A stretch of DNA of 62,180 bases from Theodoxus fluviatilis (GCA_034096865.1 JAWQFJ010016803.1:1-62180); one strand, 5' to 3'. Positions 11,792 to 24,609 are shown, numbered from the stretch's first letter. Numbers and translations: made by a program. The notes: generated by a model from the sequence alone, not told the origin.

Positions 11792-12073
11792 CTTCTGTGG
11801 GTGGGGGTAAGCATAGACCCACCGCCTTTCCCTGCGTAGTTCATAAGATATGAAAAACTGGGGAATCAGAACATGTCCTGCTGTTACTCTAACCAGCTCT
11901 AGTTATTTTAATAAATATAGCCCTTACACAATATAGGCCTTACACAATATAGGCCTTACACAATATAGGCCTTACACAATATAGGCCTTACACAATATAG
12001 GCCTTACAAAATATAGGCCTTACACAGCCGAAATTAGGATGATAGGCTCTAAGATTTCCCTCATCATCATCAT
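11792..12073 (+). mobile_element. SINE-like dispersed repeat, copy 4, 3' segment amplified
   Basis: Head CTGTGGGTGGGGGTAAGCAT at 11795. The body matches copy 3 up to CTAGTTATTTTAATAAATAT, is then interrupted by a 7-fold 16-bp repeat, and resumes at CTTACACAGCC...GATGATAGGC. It ends in (TCA)4 at 12061-12073 instead of CATC. The expansion sits where copy 3 reads GGTCTCACACAGC. Confidence 0.6.
11915..12026 (+). repeat. 16-bp tandem repeat, 7 units, inside SINE-like copy 4
   Basis: Unit TTACACAATATAGGCC with one A/C variant in the sixth to seventh unit. 112 bp in all. Confidence 0.93.
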
Positions 12074-13600
12074 ATTTCTTTGCCACGAAAAAGTCCACAT
12101 CATCATTATAATCATCTCTCTTTGTCACGTAAAATTCCACAAATCATTATCATCTCCCTTTGCCACCAATCCTTGTCATCAATCACACATGGATGTCCCT
12201 TCCACCCGTGTCTGCTCCTACACCAAGGCGACTTTTGATCTGGGAATTCCACCCCGTCAATCCTGCCCGTTACCCACTGAATCGGGTATGCAGCCATAAA
12301 GGGTGGCGGCGAGAGATACGGGTGTGGAATTGGCTTCAATTACACCCGTCGCCCGGCATTGACGACCACCTTGTTGTCCCGCCTGCTCGGTGTCGCTGGC
12401 TTTTCGGGTGGATTGAGTCTGGCGATTAGGCTAAGCCTTCTCGAGGAGGGGCTGTGAAGGGCACAAGACGGGTGGCTGGCAGTTGGACCGTCTCTTGGGG
12501 TAGCTACGCATCATGCTACAGTTACTCCGCGGCTGTGTCTGTGCAACAACGGGATGGGCAGTGCCGATTGCATGCGTATCAATTTGGCTCAAGGCAGCGG
12601 TTTCTGGAGAGTGTTGAAGTATCATCGCAATATGCTGATTTCGTCTGACAGATACTGAGCAAAGTATTTGATTAAATCACAAGGTATCATCATTAATGTA
12701 TTAATCCCTAGAGGATGGATAGACGACCCTTTCAGTTTCTTTTCCCCAAATAGTTAGGAAATTTCTGCAACGTTTTCGTGTAGCTCTTCATCGAGGAAGG
12801 AAGGATGTAAACTTGAGCATTTCGGTAATCAAAATAAACCGACCTGACATAGTTTCCAATGGTGATTTTGAATTGCACATTTACATCGACAAAAGCACAG
12901 TCATTGTAGGTCATACAAGACATCATCCGCGAGCAGCATGCAACTGCAAAATGCTTGACTTTTAGAAAACTGGTAAGACAAAACAATGCTAAATACTGTA
13001 CTTTCTAACCTCGCGAACAATGTTCTTCCAACAGCGTGCATTTATCAGGGGACATACGTTTTAATCCCAACAACATCTGTCGCTGTTGCCGAGGCGTCGC
13101 TATAGCTATCCTTCAGTGTGGCCGAACCATCCATTTGCTGACAACTGCTGCAGTGACACAAAAAATGGCACGGACGCTTCTCAAGTTTGGAGAGAGTGAG
13201 TCGTTCCTCTCTTAGAAAGATGAAAGGCGTAAAGAACAGTTCTATTGCTGTCGGTTCTGCCATATATAATATGTAACGACTTTTCCAGTAGTTTGCTCAA
13301 GCTCATTTGTTCGCTTGAATTTTATGACATGATCTTCAGAACGCCCTGCTTTGAAGGTGTTTGCCTGTGATTGCTGTTTGTCGCTTGGAGACGGCGTCCC
13401 TTTTCAAAGTGCCCTCCTTTTAATGCAGTACAGAACTCCCACTGGCTGTGTCTGCTTGCACGTATCTTTGCTTCTTCTCACCACGAGTCTCTCAGTTTGA
13501 CTAATCTTTTTGTGAAAGCCCCTACAGGGCATGCACATTAATGTTCAAAAGTTTCCTTACACGCGTCTTACTGTCGTTCAATGACGGGCTCACTCACTCT
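12074..13600. other. no gene seen
   Basis: About 1.5 kb without a recognised gene. Open frames at 12112-12648 on both strands overlap one another and carry no domains. Confidence 0.5.
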
Positions 13601-13775
13601 GTGCCTGCCTGTCTTCCTGCCTGCCTGCTCGTCTAGCTGTCTGCCTGTCTGTCTGTCTGTCTGTCTGCCTGTCTGTCTGTCTGTCTGTCTAGCTGTCTGC
13701 CTGTTTGCCTGTCTGTCTGTCTGCCTGCATGCATGCATGCTCGTCTGCCTGCTTGCCTGCCCACCTGTCTAGCTC

Positions 13776-13813
<38 letters not shown>

Positions 13814-13965
13814 GGTCTGTCTGTCTGTCTGCCTTTCTGCCTGCCTGCATGTCCGTCGATGAGTCCGCCTGTCCATCTGTCTCTGCCTATCCATCCGTCC
13901 ATCCGTCTGTCTGTCGTTCCATCTCACCTGTCCGTCCACTCGCCCGTCCGTGCGGCCTACCGTCT
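13601..13965. repeat. CTGT/CTGC tetranucleotide array
   Basis: About 360 bp of (CTGT)n and (CTGC)n, decaying to CATC/CGTC on the right. The cysteine-rich frames on either strand are artefacts of the repeat. Confidence 0.96.
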
Positions 13966-14721
13966 GCCTGAAAGTGTGCATACATAATTTATTTCTGCAT
14001 TGCTCTTCTAGCTGCTACAATATATATTTTTACCGTTGTATAGCACCGAATGCTTATATGCATGTACGTCGAGTTGTTCGAGGGAAGTATAATTAATAGT
14101 AGATTTTCTTCTTTCAGTGAACCCAAAATGTATTATTACTGTATTCAAAGTAGGTTGCCGCTTGCTTTAATGTTTGCCCTTCATCATAAAATGTAAACTA
14201 AGTTTAAACAGATCACGTCCGATGATGTAAGTCTGTGGCTCTAAGCCTTTTCTGAGCAGTTAAATCTTTAGGAGCATGTTTTCACTGGAAGACCTAATCT
14301 GCAGTACGCAACAGGTAAAATAGAGATCTTTGGTTACCCAGTGAGTCACTCTACTGATTTATGGGAGCCAGACTGAGTAATAGCTGATACCTATCACCCT
14401 TGAGAGTTCGCATTCGCGCCCGCGCTGTAGAGCAACACACCTTTGCATGGTTTACTGTACTGCCTCTTGCACGTGTCCGTCTATTGCTTACAACCACAGC
14501 GCTGTATGTCTCTGAACTTTGCACGCATACAACGCGTTCTCACACGTTTGCGCACTGCTTACAGCCACAACCTGCACACCTTTGAACTGGGCATAATACC
14601 GCAGTTGCCTCTCCTCGCCGCCAGATATGCACGTGACCTGATAAATGTGCGGCAATTTGTCAGCCGTCCATTTTTTTAGGGGTCGGAGTCAAAGTGTGAC
14701 GTAAATGTTTACTTAGTCATA
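13966..14721. other. no gene seen
   Basis: AT-rich to about 14390, then mixed sequence. No recognisable frame. Confidence 0.55.
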
Positions 14722-14860
14722 GGGCGCGTTTGTTAGACGTAGAATATGGAGAGAATTTCGAGGGCTAGCGTTGCCTACGTTTCTCTCTCTTTAGCTGTAG
14801 GTGCGTCTCGCTCGCCCTCGACTAGCCATCGAGGCGAGCCACTTCCTAAGAAACGCGCCC
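14722..14860. repeat. 139-bp GC-rich hairpin with 15-bp terminal inverted repeats
   Basis: The left end GGGCGCGTTTGTTAG pairs with the right end CTAAGAAACGCGCCC at 14 of 15 positions. Inner pieces (GAGGGCTAG, and ACTAGCCATCGAGG) are also partly inverted. No clear target duplication is visible, so a MITE is only one option. Confidence 0.4.
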
Positions 14861-17800
14861 AAGGTGACTGCGAATAGATTGTTAATGCTCTGAAGATAGA
14901 AACAGCGAGCGCAATCAATCTCTTATCTTTTCACGAAAGATATCAACAATGTGGGCATAAAGTTGAAACATGGTGGGTAAGTATAATTTAATTCAGAGAA
15001 GGAACTAGCAAACTATGGTAACTTGAAAAACGGCCAAATTCTTCTATTGTCAAAAAAGTGTGCATATATCTCGTTGTGAAGGTCAGATAAAGATCTTGCC
15101 ATTAATTATTTTTAAATACAGAGCTCTGTCTTACTGCGCTGTGTTGTGCTGCATTCTTTTCCGTTCCGTTGTTGCTGTTCTGTTCTCGTAGTTTTGTTTT
15201 GCTCGTGTCGTGTCAGCATCATTAATGTTGCTTCCTGGAATACGTGAAGCGTTGGTCGATGTAATTTCCAATACACGTACAGTATACTGATGTTACTGCA
15301 TAAAATCAAAGAGAGTTCCTCTATTAGTATGCTTTTTGGGGAATTTGCATGACTGAATAAATTACATTGTGGTTGAAAAATCGCAATTTGTCATTTTCCC
15401 GACTTCAGTCTTGTTTTGTCATGCACAGTCACACATATTCATTGCTAATGTTTCCAGTTGGTGCGTGGTTTGTCAGAGAGGAATATTGTTACGGCAAGCA
15501 CGGTTTATTTGTTTTCTTATACACGTTTCTTTCTTTTGTTTGTTTGCCCCTTCGTTCGTTATTAATTTATTCGTTCATTCATTCATCCTGACGGTTTTTG
15601 TTTTGTTTAATTTTGATTTGTTTATTTGTTTTTACTTGCTCGCATATACCCTGCAAGAAGATCTTGCCTTTCACTCAACTACGTTTTCGTTTTGCCCATG
15701 CATTTTGACGAACGTTAGCCAAGCTAGCAGTATTCTTTTTTTTTAATCCAGGAAAGGTCTTGCCAAACTCAACAGAGATTTGTGTCTCGTGATGAACAGC
15801 CGAAATATCAAATCATAACATAATTATGCTCTATGAAAGTTTCACGCTTTCGATGGAATGTAGAAGTGCAACGCCCTGTATGCAGCATTCAACAATCTTT
15901 GTGATGACTTTCAGCATGGACGCCTACAATAAGAATTTGCTCCGGGCGTCAAGCTGTTTACCATTGTACCAGCTCATTGGATCTCCTAAGAAAGACACTA
16001 CAACAAGGGATTTGCAACAAGCAGGTTCATAGCACCTCCCTCAATAGGATCAAATGCAAGTCTGTACAGTTGCTGACGGAGCCACCTTCAGGGTATTATT
16101 CGACCGTCTCGAGTGAAGAGCGACAGCAATGTCAAAACCTTGTGGCAAAAACGTCTCCCTACATCGCATGGTGATAATGAACTCAAGCACAACTGAGTGG
16201 TATTAGTCACAGCACTGTAGCTACCTTTGGGGGAAAACAAGAGCAACCCTGAGGAAACTTCTGCATAACCTGGTGCTGCATGCTTTAAACTAGGAGATTG
16301 GTGGCCTGCAATCCCTGAACACGCGAGAGAATACATGAAGGCGTACTTCGCTGGACTTGGTTGCTTGTGGATGGAAAGTGCACGTTGAACATGAGAAAAG
16401 TTGGATTGATTAGCTGTAGTTTCCACCAATTTGGTTAGCATCAAGTGGCACTTATGCAGACACGAATATCTAGTTAAGATGTACTAATGCCAGAGATACT
16501 TCCCGTGTTGTACCGTAAGCGCAGGTCAAATATGACTAAGTTATATTTGATCAGTTATAGTTTTAAAGACTTCGCTTCGTATGAAAGAGATCAAATTGAG
16601 GTATGGGAGCTTGATTGCACAAAATAATACCATAGGAACTAAATTCCAAAATGTTCTTTTAACGATCTATCTTTAATAATTGCAATATTCAATAGCCAAA
16701 TGTCTCAGCGCTTGTAAATTTACAGAGCGGCGGGTGCTACGAGAAAGATTGCTTTGACTAAAACTTCTAAAGCTCGCGAAAAGTGTATCTCGCCATTTTT
16801 CTAGAAGTTCACGAAAATGTAGAGAATGGACTGTATGGTTTTGTCTTTCTTTCCATCATCCCATTGGACACCTATGGTGAGTAACGCATTTGTTGGCCTG
16901 CAGCAAGCGCTATTCAGTCATCAATCACGGTGTTTACTATGACTGACACGACAATGACAGTTTGTCTACTGGTGATTGATCCTGACTTTGATTGATGTCG
17001 TAGTGTAGGAGTGTGAAGAGATTACGGTTTTGAATATTTCAGATGACTATTTATGTTCCACGAACTATGTGGCAAATAATTTGTTCGGGAAATTCCAGCT
17101 GCAGTGTGCGGAAGACTAAGCTGGGAAGTGCAAACATTTCGAACAGCTTTTTCTGTTGATCTTGATGATGCTGAAGCAGTGAATACTATCAAATGCAACT
17201 GACAAGCGTGACGGCACACTATCTAACCACGTGCCCGCATGGCAAACACTCTGCGACTCACTGAGCCGGTCCAGCAGACTTCCATGAACAATGCAAGTGC
17301 CCTTCCCATTATCGAGATCCAATCATCTGGGTTTCCTGTTTGCCATCGGACAAAACTGATCACTCCTCTTTTGGCAGGCAAACAAAGACAACAAAGCGCT
17401 CGTCATAGAATGTTTGTCCTTGTCTTCTTTTGACCTTTCGACCCAATCTCTTGTGATCGTCTCCACTCCCAGAGCCGTAACACTCCCCGCTTCCCAGTAA
17501 ATAATTCACGGCTGTTTGCTCGGACAACACTTTCGCCGCTCGCCAGCCACGCCAGCATGTTCATGCATGGTCTGAATTTAAAGCCAGCGTGATCGATAAA
17601 TTGACTTATTGACTTAATTCCCACGAGCTTTCTCTAGTCGCCCGTGCCAGGAACCGGAGCGAGAGCCTTCCACCTGTCCGATTCCGTGAAAGCAAAGGCA
17701 TGTGAGCGCCAAAGAAGCTTTTGGGACCACTTCTTCTCGAGGGCTCAGCAGCTCTGGGCAGGCACCGTGAAAAAGCGCTCTGCCTCGTGCCACGCCGACA

Positions 17801-18529
17801 GGTCCGAGTAAGCACGACCGGTGCACGCACTGCACGACGCACCAAATCCGTAGCCGTTTCCCGCCAAAACTCTCCTTCCTTCCCGCCAAAACTGTGTGTA
17901 CCATGCTGCGTAAAAGTGACTGACGTGTCGCTGTGACCTTGAGGCGATTTCTTGTTAGAAACTTTTCAGTCGAAATGTTTCAGAGATAACTTTGACGGAC
18001 ATGCACCAGAAGAAGAAAGTCCTCTGCTGCTGCATCAAAAGGATGGTGTGCTGCTCAGAAGTCAATGTTGCCTTTCAATGACATTCTCCGATATAGGCCT
18101 ACATCTAGTTTGAAACTGTTTAAACGAGACGCTTGACAAAGTATGCGCGGGAGCGCACTAGTGGAAACAAGTGCACGTCAGGTATTGCGACTATATGTTC
18201 ATGTTGTCATGCAGAAACTGAATGCTCACGTCTCCCCTTTGATTAAAAGTTCCTTTCGTTGCAAAGATGTCTCTTCGCTCTTTTTTCTCTCTTTCTGCGT
18301 GATTTTTCCTCGAAGGTGTTTGTGCATCACTTAATCTGATACACTGGCCCCTGAACGTCTGATTAACAGTCTTTTCAAGGTGTTTTATTATTGGTATCCC
18401 ATACAAGGAATGAGGGTCATGAGGAATTATATACAACGAGAATAAAGTGCCCACTTCACCGGAGGTGGAATCTTCTTTTATAGACGAAAAATCATTATTA
18501 TGATCATCTTTGCATCACATGTTCCAGTC
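14861..18529. other. long stretch without a recognised gene
   Basis: About 3.7 kb. Mostly AT-rich with short, domain-free frames. 17600-17950 is GC- and CpG-richer and holds two E2F-like sites (separate entry). Confidence 0.5.
17857..17893 (+). promoter_or_regulatory. pair of E2F-like sites
   Basis: TTTCCCGCCAAAAC at 17857-17870 and TTCCCGCCAAAACT at 17880-17893, with cores 22 bp apart (about two helical turns), in a CpG-richer block. Both fit the E2F/DP consensus TTTSSCGC. No cell-cycle gene or clear exon is visible next to them, so promoter function is inference. A duplicated 22-bp word could also explain the pair. Confidence 0.3.
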
Positions 18530-18856
18530 AACAGCAGTAGCAGCAACAGCAGCAGCCACAACAGCAGCGGCAACAAATGACAGCAATTTGATTCTTTCAT
18601 TCACCACCACGAAAGGCAGCAGCAGCAACAACAATGATGATGATGATGATGACGACATCAATAATGACGACGACATCAATAATGACGGCGGCATCAACGA
18701 CAATAACAGCAACGGCAGCAGCAGCAACCACAACAGCAGCAACAACAAATAACAGCAATTTGATTATCTCCATCACCACTACGAAAAGCAGCAGCAGCAG
18801 CAGCAGCAAAAGCAGCAACAACAACAACAGCAACTACAACAACAACAAGAATAGTA
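18530..18856. repeat. CAG/CAA/GAT trinucleotide region with internal duplication
   Basis: Compound trinucleotides (CAG, CAA, GAT, AAC). A block containing ACAGCAATTTGATT, CATCAC/CACCAC and ACGAAA occurs twice, about 172 bp apart (near 18580 and 18752), so the region grew by segmental as well as triplet expansion. The frames seen in all phases are repeat artefacts. Confidence 0.85.
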
Positions 18857-20171
18857 TAGCACGTCAGAGGAGAGAGAAACATTTGAATAAGGCTCCCTTG
18901 CACCAACCCGACACCAATCTTCTTGCATGGTTCCACTGAACGTACCCAGGTGCACTTGCCCGTTGAGGAGTCACGACCGACACGGACTCCTCCCTTGGAA
19001 TTCTAGCTAGGGGGCAACTAACACATTCACACCAAACTATCAAAAACGCCTTGGAAAGCCCAAACTTGTTGACATGCTTCCATTCCGTCCACTTGGGGCA
19101 CGTGAATTCGTCCTTTATGAAGCTACTCTCCACGCTTGGAGTGTCCATGTTGGAAACCGTTGAAATCTCCACGGCGCCACCGGTGTTGCTGCCACGGGGC
19201 AAAGGGGACCTTAATCGAGGATAACAGAGACCTTTACTTGTGTGCGTCATTGCGGCGCGTCACAATGGCCGTCTTTGAGTTCTACTTGCTCAGTAAACAA
19301 GGACCCACCTACAAGATCAATAGGTCAGGACAAGCCGGGTTCAGGGTCTAGAACGAGAGGTGATCGACTGCTGCAAAGATCAATTGTGTACAACCACTGT
19401 CTTGGTGGAAGAACAAAAAGAGTTAGACGAAGAGTGAAATACACGAGAAATGAAGAGTTTGCAGTAAGGCACTGGGTGTGGGACAGAGAGGGTGTGGGAG
19501 GTGAAATGCGAGTGGAGGGGTTGTTGACCTGTCCCCGACAGAGGAAGTGCTTCTGTTCAGGTCTATTTGTGTTTGTCTTAGGCCTACTTCTTGGATTTCC
19601 TTCGGTGCAGAACTTATGGTGACGAGGTCACCTGGGGACATGACCTCGTTCAGAGTCAAGAAGCCGAAGGCTCTCGTTGCGTTGTGTGGTTGGGGTTGGT
19701 TGGGCGGTAGTGGTGGGGGCGAAGGGAAAAAGATGGGGGAAGGATTTGTAAACCAACGCTTTGTAGATGAGATGGTGATGCATGTCCTGGAACGATGCGC
19801 ATCAGCGATCATTTATAATAGTGACATTCTGGTTGACAAAACTCAATCAAGTTCAAACTTATGTAAAGGGTGTGAGTGACGTTATAATTTTCCATGCGCT
19901 CTTGCTTATGCAATCGTAGACGTGCTCTTTCTAGGTCACAGCTCATTTCATTAACTTTTTACAGAGCTTATCTTGAGAAAACGACAATCTCTTGGCATGC
20001 TCTATTAGTTTTGGAGAAGGCACTTTCCCGACTGTTGATATGCATGCAGAATTCCTTTTCGATAAAATCTCTTTGAGCTGCACAAGAACATTTCTCGAAC
20101 CACGCATGATAGATAAATCCTTTGTAACTCATAGCGTACTTTTAAAGTTGCTTATGTAGCCCACCGTCAGA
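18857..20171. other. no gene seen
   Basis: About 1.3 kb. Minus-strand frames at 18864-19250 and 19423-19812 have no domain I recognise and no clear splice context. Confidence 0.5.
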
Positions 20172-20476
20172 CTGGCAGACATAAAACACGTCCAATCAGT
20201 TTTAGCACTTCGTCAAAACTATTTTATTCCAAAACACAGTTATACGATTGCCAAGTTATTTCATCATAAATCATCGACGTTCCTATACACAAATCGTCAA
20301 CAACAAATTTACTACAATAATCATAATAATAATATAAGAATGATACAATACTTATTTTGCATTATTATTCTTCCGTTATAAATCCTTCCATTTTCCCTCA
20401 TACAAATGATAACATATAGATAATTACCTGGCAGACATAAAACACGTCCAATCAGTTTTAGCACTTCGTCAAAACT
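20172..20476. repeat. identical 49-bp direct repeats flanking 207 bp
   Basis: The 49 bp from 20172 to 20220 (starting CTGGCAGACATAAAACACG, ending CGTCAAAACT) recur without change at 20428-20476. The 207 bp between them are AT-rich and non-coding. The arrangement could be a partial duplication, or a small element with short direct terminal repeats. Confidence 0.85.
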
Positions 20477-22183
20477 GGTGAGAGCAACATCATTTCCAGC
20501 CAGGTGAATAGAGAGTAATGCTCATGCGTGACTGCAGCTCGAGCTCTGCGCACGTTTGACGCTCTGTAACTAGAGTTCATGTTTCCTACTGTATTACACT
20601 TATCATATTTCGAAATACAAGTGTGGTAAATGTTCTTATTGAGTTAATTAAGCGTTAAGTTTCAAAGAAAGATATGACTTCCTTCGGCTTTAAGAATATG
20701 CTAACAAGGCCAAAGAGATCATGCAGCATGCTCGGTCACTTTCAATGCAAGCATTGTTTACGAAGATGATGAAATTTTCAAAAGAAGCCGGAATGATTGG
20801 CATCCACCATTTGGAAATCACACCGTCTCCATGGCAACAGAGGCAGGACATGTCCGTAGAAAATAGCAACGCCTCATGAAAACACGACAGAGAATGGAAC
20901 GGAACCAGGTGAGATACGTGCTGGGTGGAAATGGGTGAGACTGGGTGTGCTCTCATAGCTGCATAGGAGATTACGGGTGGCTGTTCATCTAACGGTGCCT
21001 TCATGAGTTCTTTATGTGGTGGGCTCAATCCCAGACCGGTTCCGGGTCGGCGTGGAGCACAAAGGGGTGAGGGCAGGCACACAGGTGTACAAGCTTTGCT
21101 CCAGATGAATGTTTGGCCACCCAGCAGGTGTCTGACCAGAAGTCGCTTGCGCTGAGGGGAAGGGCGAGGCAAATTCATCACCAGGACTCGACCAATTTTT
21201 CAGCCCTCATGGATGTAGACACTCAGTGATTAAGACATTCCTCATTTGCATTCCTTTTCATGGAGATTTTAAAGGTTTTGCGTCTGCTCTGATTCCAGCA
21301 TCCATTTCTTGGCTCCTCTATATCTCTACCATTTGACTTACTTTATTACGGAAAATCTGTGAAACCGTTAAATCTTCCCACTTTCTCCTAAGTCATTAGA
21401 GCGAGTAGTGGATTCAGAGGCATATCTGAGTTCGATCCTGGTCCAAGAAACTTTTGAAAGTGAATTTTGTTTTGGTAGTTTAACGTTTATTTCAGTAAAC
21501 GATTGTCACCAGAATTCTTGCTGCCGAAATAGTTAAAATGTCATATGCCATTGTCACGCCTCAGACGACTTTTATACATTTAGTTAGTTCTGACTAAACT
21601 TAAGCCAAAGCTTGGTGCAAGCGCATGCATAGTCACAACCTCGAAGTCAGAAATTGCGTTGTGCATCGAGAAATGGCACGAAACTTCAAAGCTGTCAGAA
21701 CGATTACGTCGACAATAGGGTAATTCTGATAAGAGAAAACATTTGACCTTGCAATACACTGGATAAGTCAAGAAAACGCCACATTCGCCACAAATCGAAG
21801 TCATAAACCTGTAAGCTTCAGGTGTCCAGTTCACCCTGATCCAACGCAACGCTGCGGGCGGTGGCGAAAGCAAAGTGGCGCCGATGTTGTGTGCAAACAC
21901 GCAGCAGAGACTCAAACCATTGTCTCATGACGTACATAACCAAACACGACGATTTCCCTGAAGCCGCAGAAACTACTGGGGTGGGATGGGGGCGAAGCGG
22001 GTCATTTTGTTACTGGATGAGGGGATGGGGCGAGCTAGTTCCGGGTGGCCTTCCACCCGTAGCTACCTTCGGGGTCTTTGCAGGGGGTGGCTGGGTTCAG
22101 GGCTGCAAGACTGTTGAGCTCAGGAGGCCAAGCATGCATTGTCTTTGTTACGGTGGACGTTGCCCCTAATTGACAGTGACACA
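20477..22183. other. no gene seen apart from a tRNA-like fragment
   Basis: Open frames at 20690-21181 and 21580-21915 (- strand) have no recognised domains. 21960-22110 is G-rich. Confidence 0.5.
21392..21446 (+). mobile_element. tRNA-like fragment, probable SINE head remnant
   Basis: Reads GTCATTAGAGCG, a spacer, then GAGTTCGATCCTGG. This resembles box A and box B text of a tRNA, but arms and an acceptor stem cannot be folded convincingly. Most likely a decayed tRNA-derived SINE, not a working tRNA gene. Confidence 0.3.
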
Positions 22184-22602
22184 CCCCGACATGGTCCACT
22201 GGACCCCAAGTCCCCGACATGGTCCACTGGACCCCAAGTCCCCGACATGGTCCACTGGACCCCAAGTCCCCGACATGGTCCACTGGACCCCAAGTCCCCG
22301 ACATGGTCCACTGGACCCCAAGTCCCCGACATGGTCCACTGGACCCCAAGTCCCCGACATGGTCCACTGGACCCCAAGTCCCCGACATGGTCCACTGGAC
22401 CCCAAGTCCCCGACATGGTCCACTGGACCCCAAGTCCCCGACATGGTCCACTGGACCCCAAGTCCCCGACATGGTCCACTGGACCCCAAGTCCCCGACAT
22501 GGTCCACTGGACCCCAAGTCCCCGACATGGTCCACTGGACCCCAAGTCCCCGACATGGTCCACTGGACCCCAAGTCCCCGACATGGTCCACTGGACCCCA
22601 AG
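22184..22602. repeat. 28-bp minisatellite, 15 near-identical units
   Basis: The unit is CCCCGACATGGTCCACTGG plus ACCCCAAGT. 419 bp, about 15 units, with no difference seen between units; the last lacks the final GT. Each unit holds GGTCCACTGGACC, an inverted repeat with a 1-nt centre. 28 is not a multiple of 3 and the unit lacks stops on both strands, so several frames are open through the array. These are not genes. Confidence 0.97.
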
Positions 22603-24387
22603 AGAGCCGTTGTTTCTGTGTCGTGGTCGAAGCTGATCTTCAGGGCTCGCCAGGCTACGGCCTTCGATTTGTTCATTGTACGATGCGGGAACTTGTGGGT
22701 TTCTGCCACTTCAGTTTCATTCCTAATAATGAGTTTGGACGCGGTTTGAATGTGTTGAAGCAGGTTCTGAATGACAAATCATTTTTTTCTGTGCTAGAGG
22801 GAGAGAAAAGTGGGAAATGATTACAACGGTAAAAATGATATGAAAATGTCATGTTATTTTCGGACTAGAATCGCGAGGCTATCGAATTCACTTTACACAG
22901 TTTGTGAAAGAAGATGCTACTTGGAAACATCACTCGAACATATGATGCAAATAATCGGTGAATAAACATCATCATGCGGCCAACACATATCCGAGAGTTG
23001 GAGGCATGAGATTGTGTTCCTGTCAAGTATGGATAGGATTGACTGTTTCGAACCTAAGATGGAAATGTGTACAGATATTAGAAAACCCACCAAACTAAAA
23101 CAAATGAGAGATTCTGACTTTCGCAAACAAGGAACTCGTCGGACTAGATTATTTACATTTAAAAATCTAGAGAGTGCTCAGAGAGTGCAAACCTCCACCA
23201 AGGACGCCACCATTTTTCTTCCACGACCTGCATGACCTGCATGACCTGCATGACCTGCATGACCTCAACGACCTGTCTAGTTTAGTTCTTTTTAGCGGCT
23301 GAAAGCGATTTCTGGTTGCCGAACGCACACGACGGCGTCATAAATAGTTTGACGTCATAAACTTTGTAATTTGCGATAAATTTCTTTTTGGTCGTAATTA
23401 CAAAATGAGATGACGGATAACCTCCTAATTTTAATGAAATATTTCTTGGGTGAAACCCTGACCTTCCACCAAATTTCATCAGGATTCGATTTGAAATGTT
23501 CGAATTATATTGCAAAAGGACTGACTACATGATAAGCTAGCGAACCGAGGGTAAAACATAACCTCCTTGGGGGAAGTAATAACAGGTAAAATATAACGTT
23601 TCGTAAAGGCTACGTAGAAAAGAACAGTTATTATCTCTTTTACATATCTGGAAACACATTTGGCCACCATTCCTGTGTACTAATGAGCATCAGCAAACAG
23701 AAGGAAAACATTTAGCCAGGAAAAGGATCGGGGTGGAGAGTAGAGAAAGGAGAGATGGTTGGAGAAGTGGAGGGATGAAAATCAAGCAGGCAAAATGTAA
23801 AGAGTATCCCGTATGGTCTAAAAAACATCTTGTAATTTGAATATTCTCTCTCGTACATTGCTAGGCCGCGTTTAATTTTTTTTCCTCCAAATTGTGAATG
23901 CAAACAGTGCTTTAGTCACTGGTCATGATGCAGTAGCTATAAAACTGTATTGGTTGTGATGGGAAAATCATCCTCGCTCCATATATTTCGTACCTTACTC
24001 AACCCTAGTCACGGAATTTCGATTAAGACTTCAGTGAAACAGGCTACGTTTTCATGTCGCTTTTGCGTTGCTGCATTTTCTCCGGGATTTCTTTTTTTCT
24101 TTTTTCCTTTCTTCTCTCAGTTTCGTTTCTCCTAGTGCAGTTGTCTGTTGACTGATAATCCTTCCTTGCCGAAAGCACGAGTAGCATTCTCATCCATTTC
24201 TAAATAGGGATGAATGCCTCGATGTAATGCTAAGTGCGCTTGACAGCCAGATGTGCTGACAGAAATGTTTCACGTCGAGCTCGCCACAGGTGCAGTAGAA
24301 GTCTTCCCTCTATTCGTTACCCGTTGTCTGGTTCACGTGTAGTCAAGACATTGGCATTGCTCGCTTTCAGCAAGAATCCACCAGTAC

Positions 24388-24388
<1 letters not shown>
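22603..24388. other. no gene seen
   Basis: About 1.8 kb of AT-rich sequence. Frames at 22917-23126, 23282-23515 and 23712-23903 lack domains. Confidence 0.5.
23226..23275. repeat. 9-bp tandem repeat CTGCATGAC
   Basis: About five units, the last diverged (CTCAACGAC). Confidence 0.9.
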
Positions 24389-24430
<42 letters not shown>

Positions 24431-24554
24431 CATGTGTGTGCGTGTGTGCGTGCGTGCGTGCGTGCGTGTGTGTGTGCTTGTGTGTGCGTGTGTGCGTGTG
24501 TGCGTGCGTGCGTGTGTGTTGCCTGCGCGCCTGCATGCGCACATATATGAATAT

Positions 24555-24609
<55 letters not shown>
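24389..24609. repeat. GT and GA microsatellites
   Basis: (GT)n with GC/AT interruptions to about 24520, then (GA)n from about 24557 to 24609. Confidence 0.96.

Noticed and set aside
13581..13987. Cysteine-rich frames resembling secreted peptides
   Set aside because: Direct translation of CTGT/CTGC repeats; no signal peptide or cysteine framework independent of the repeat.
21392..21446. Functional tRNA gene
   Set aside because: Box-like text only; no convincing acceptor or anticodon stems.
22035..22820. Overlapping long frames of about 140-220 residues on both strands
   Set aside because: All are the 28-bp repeat translated in different phases. The unit simply lacks stop codons.
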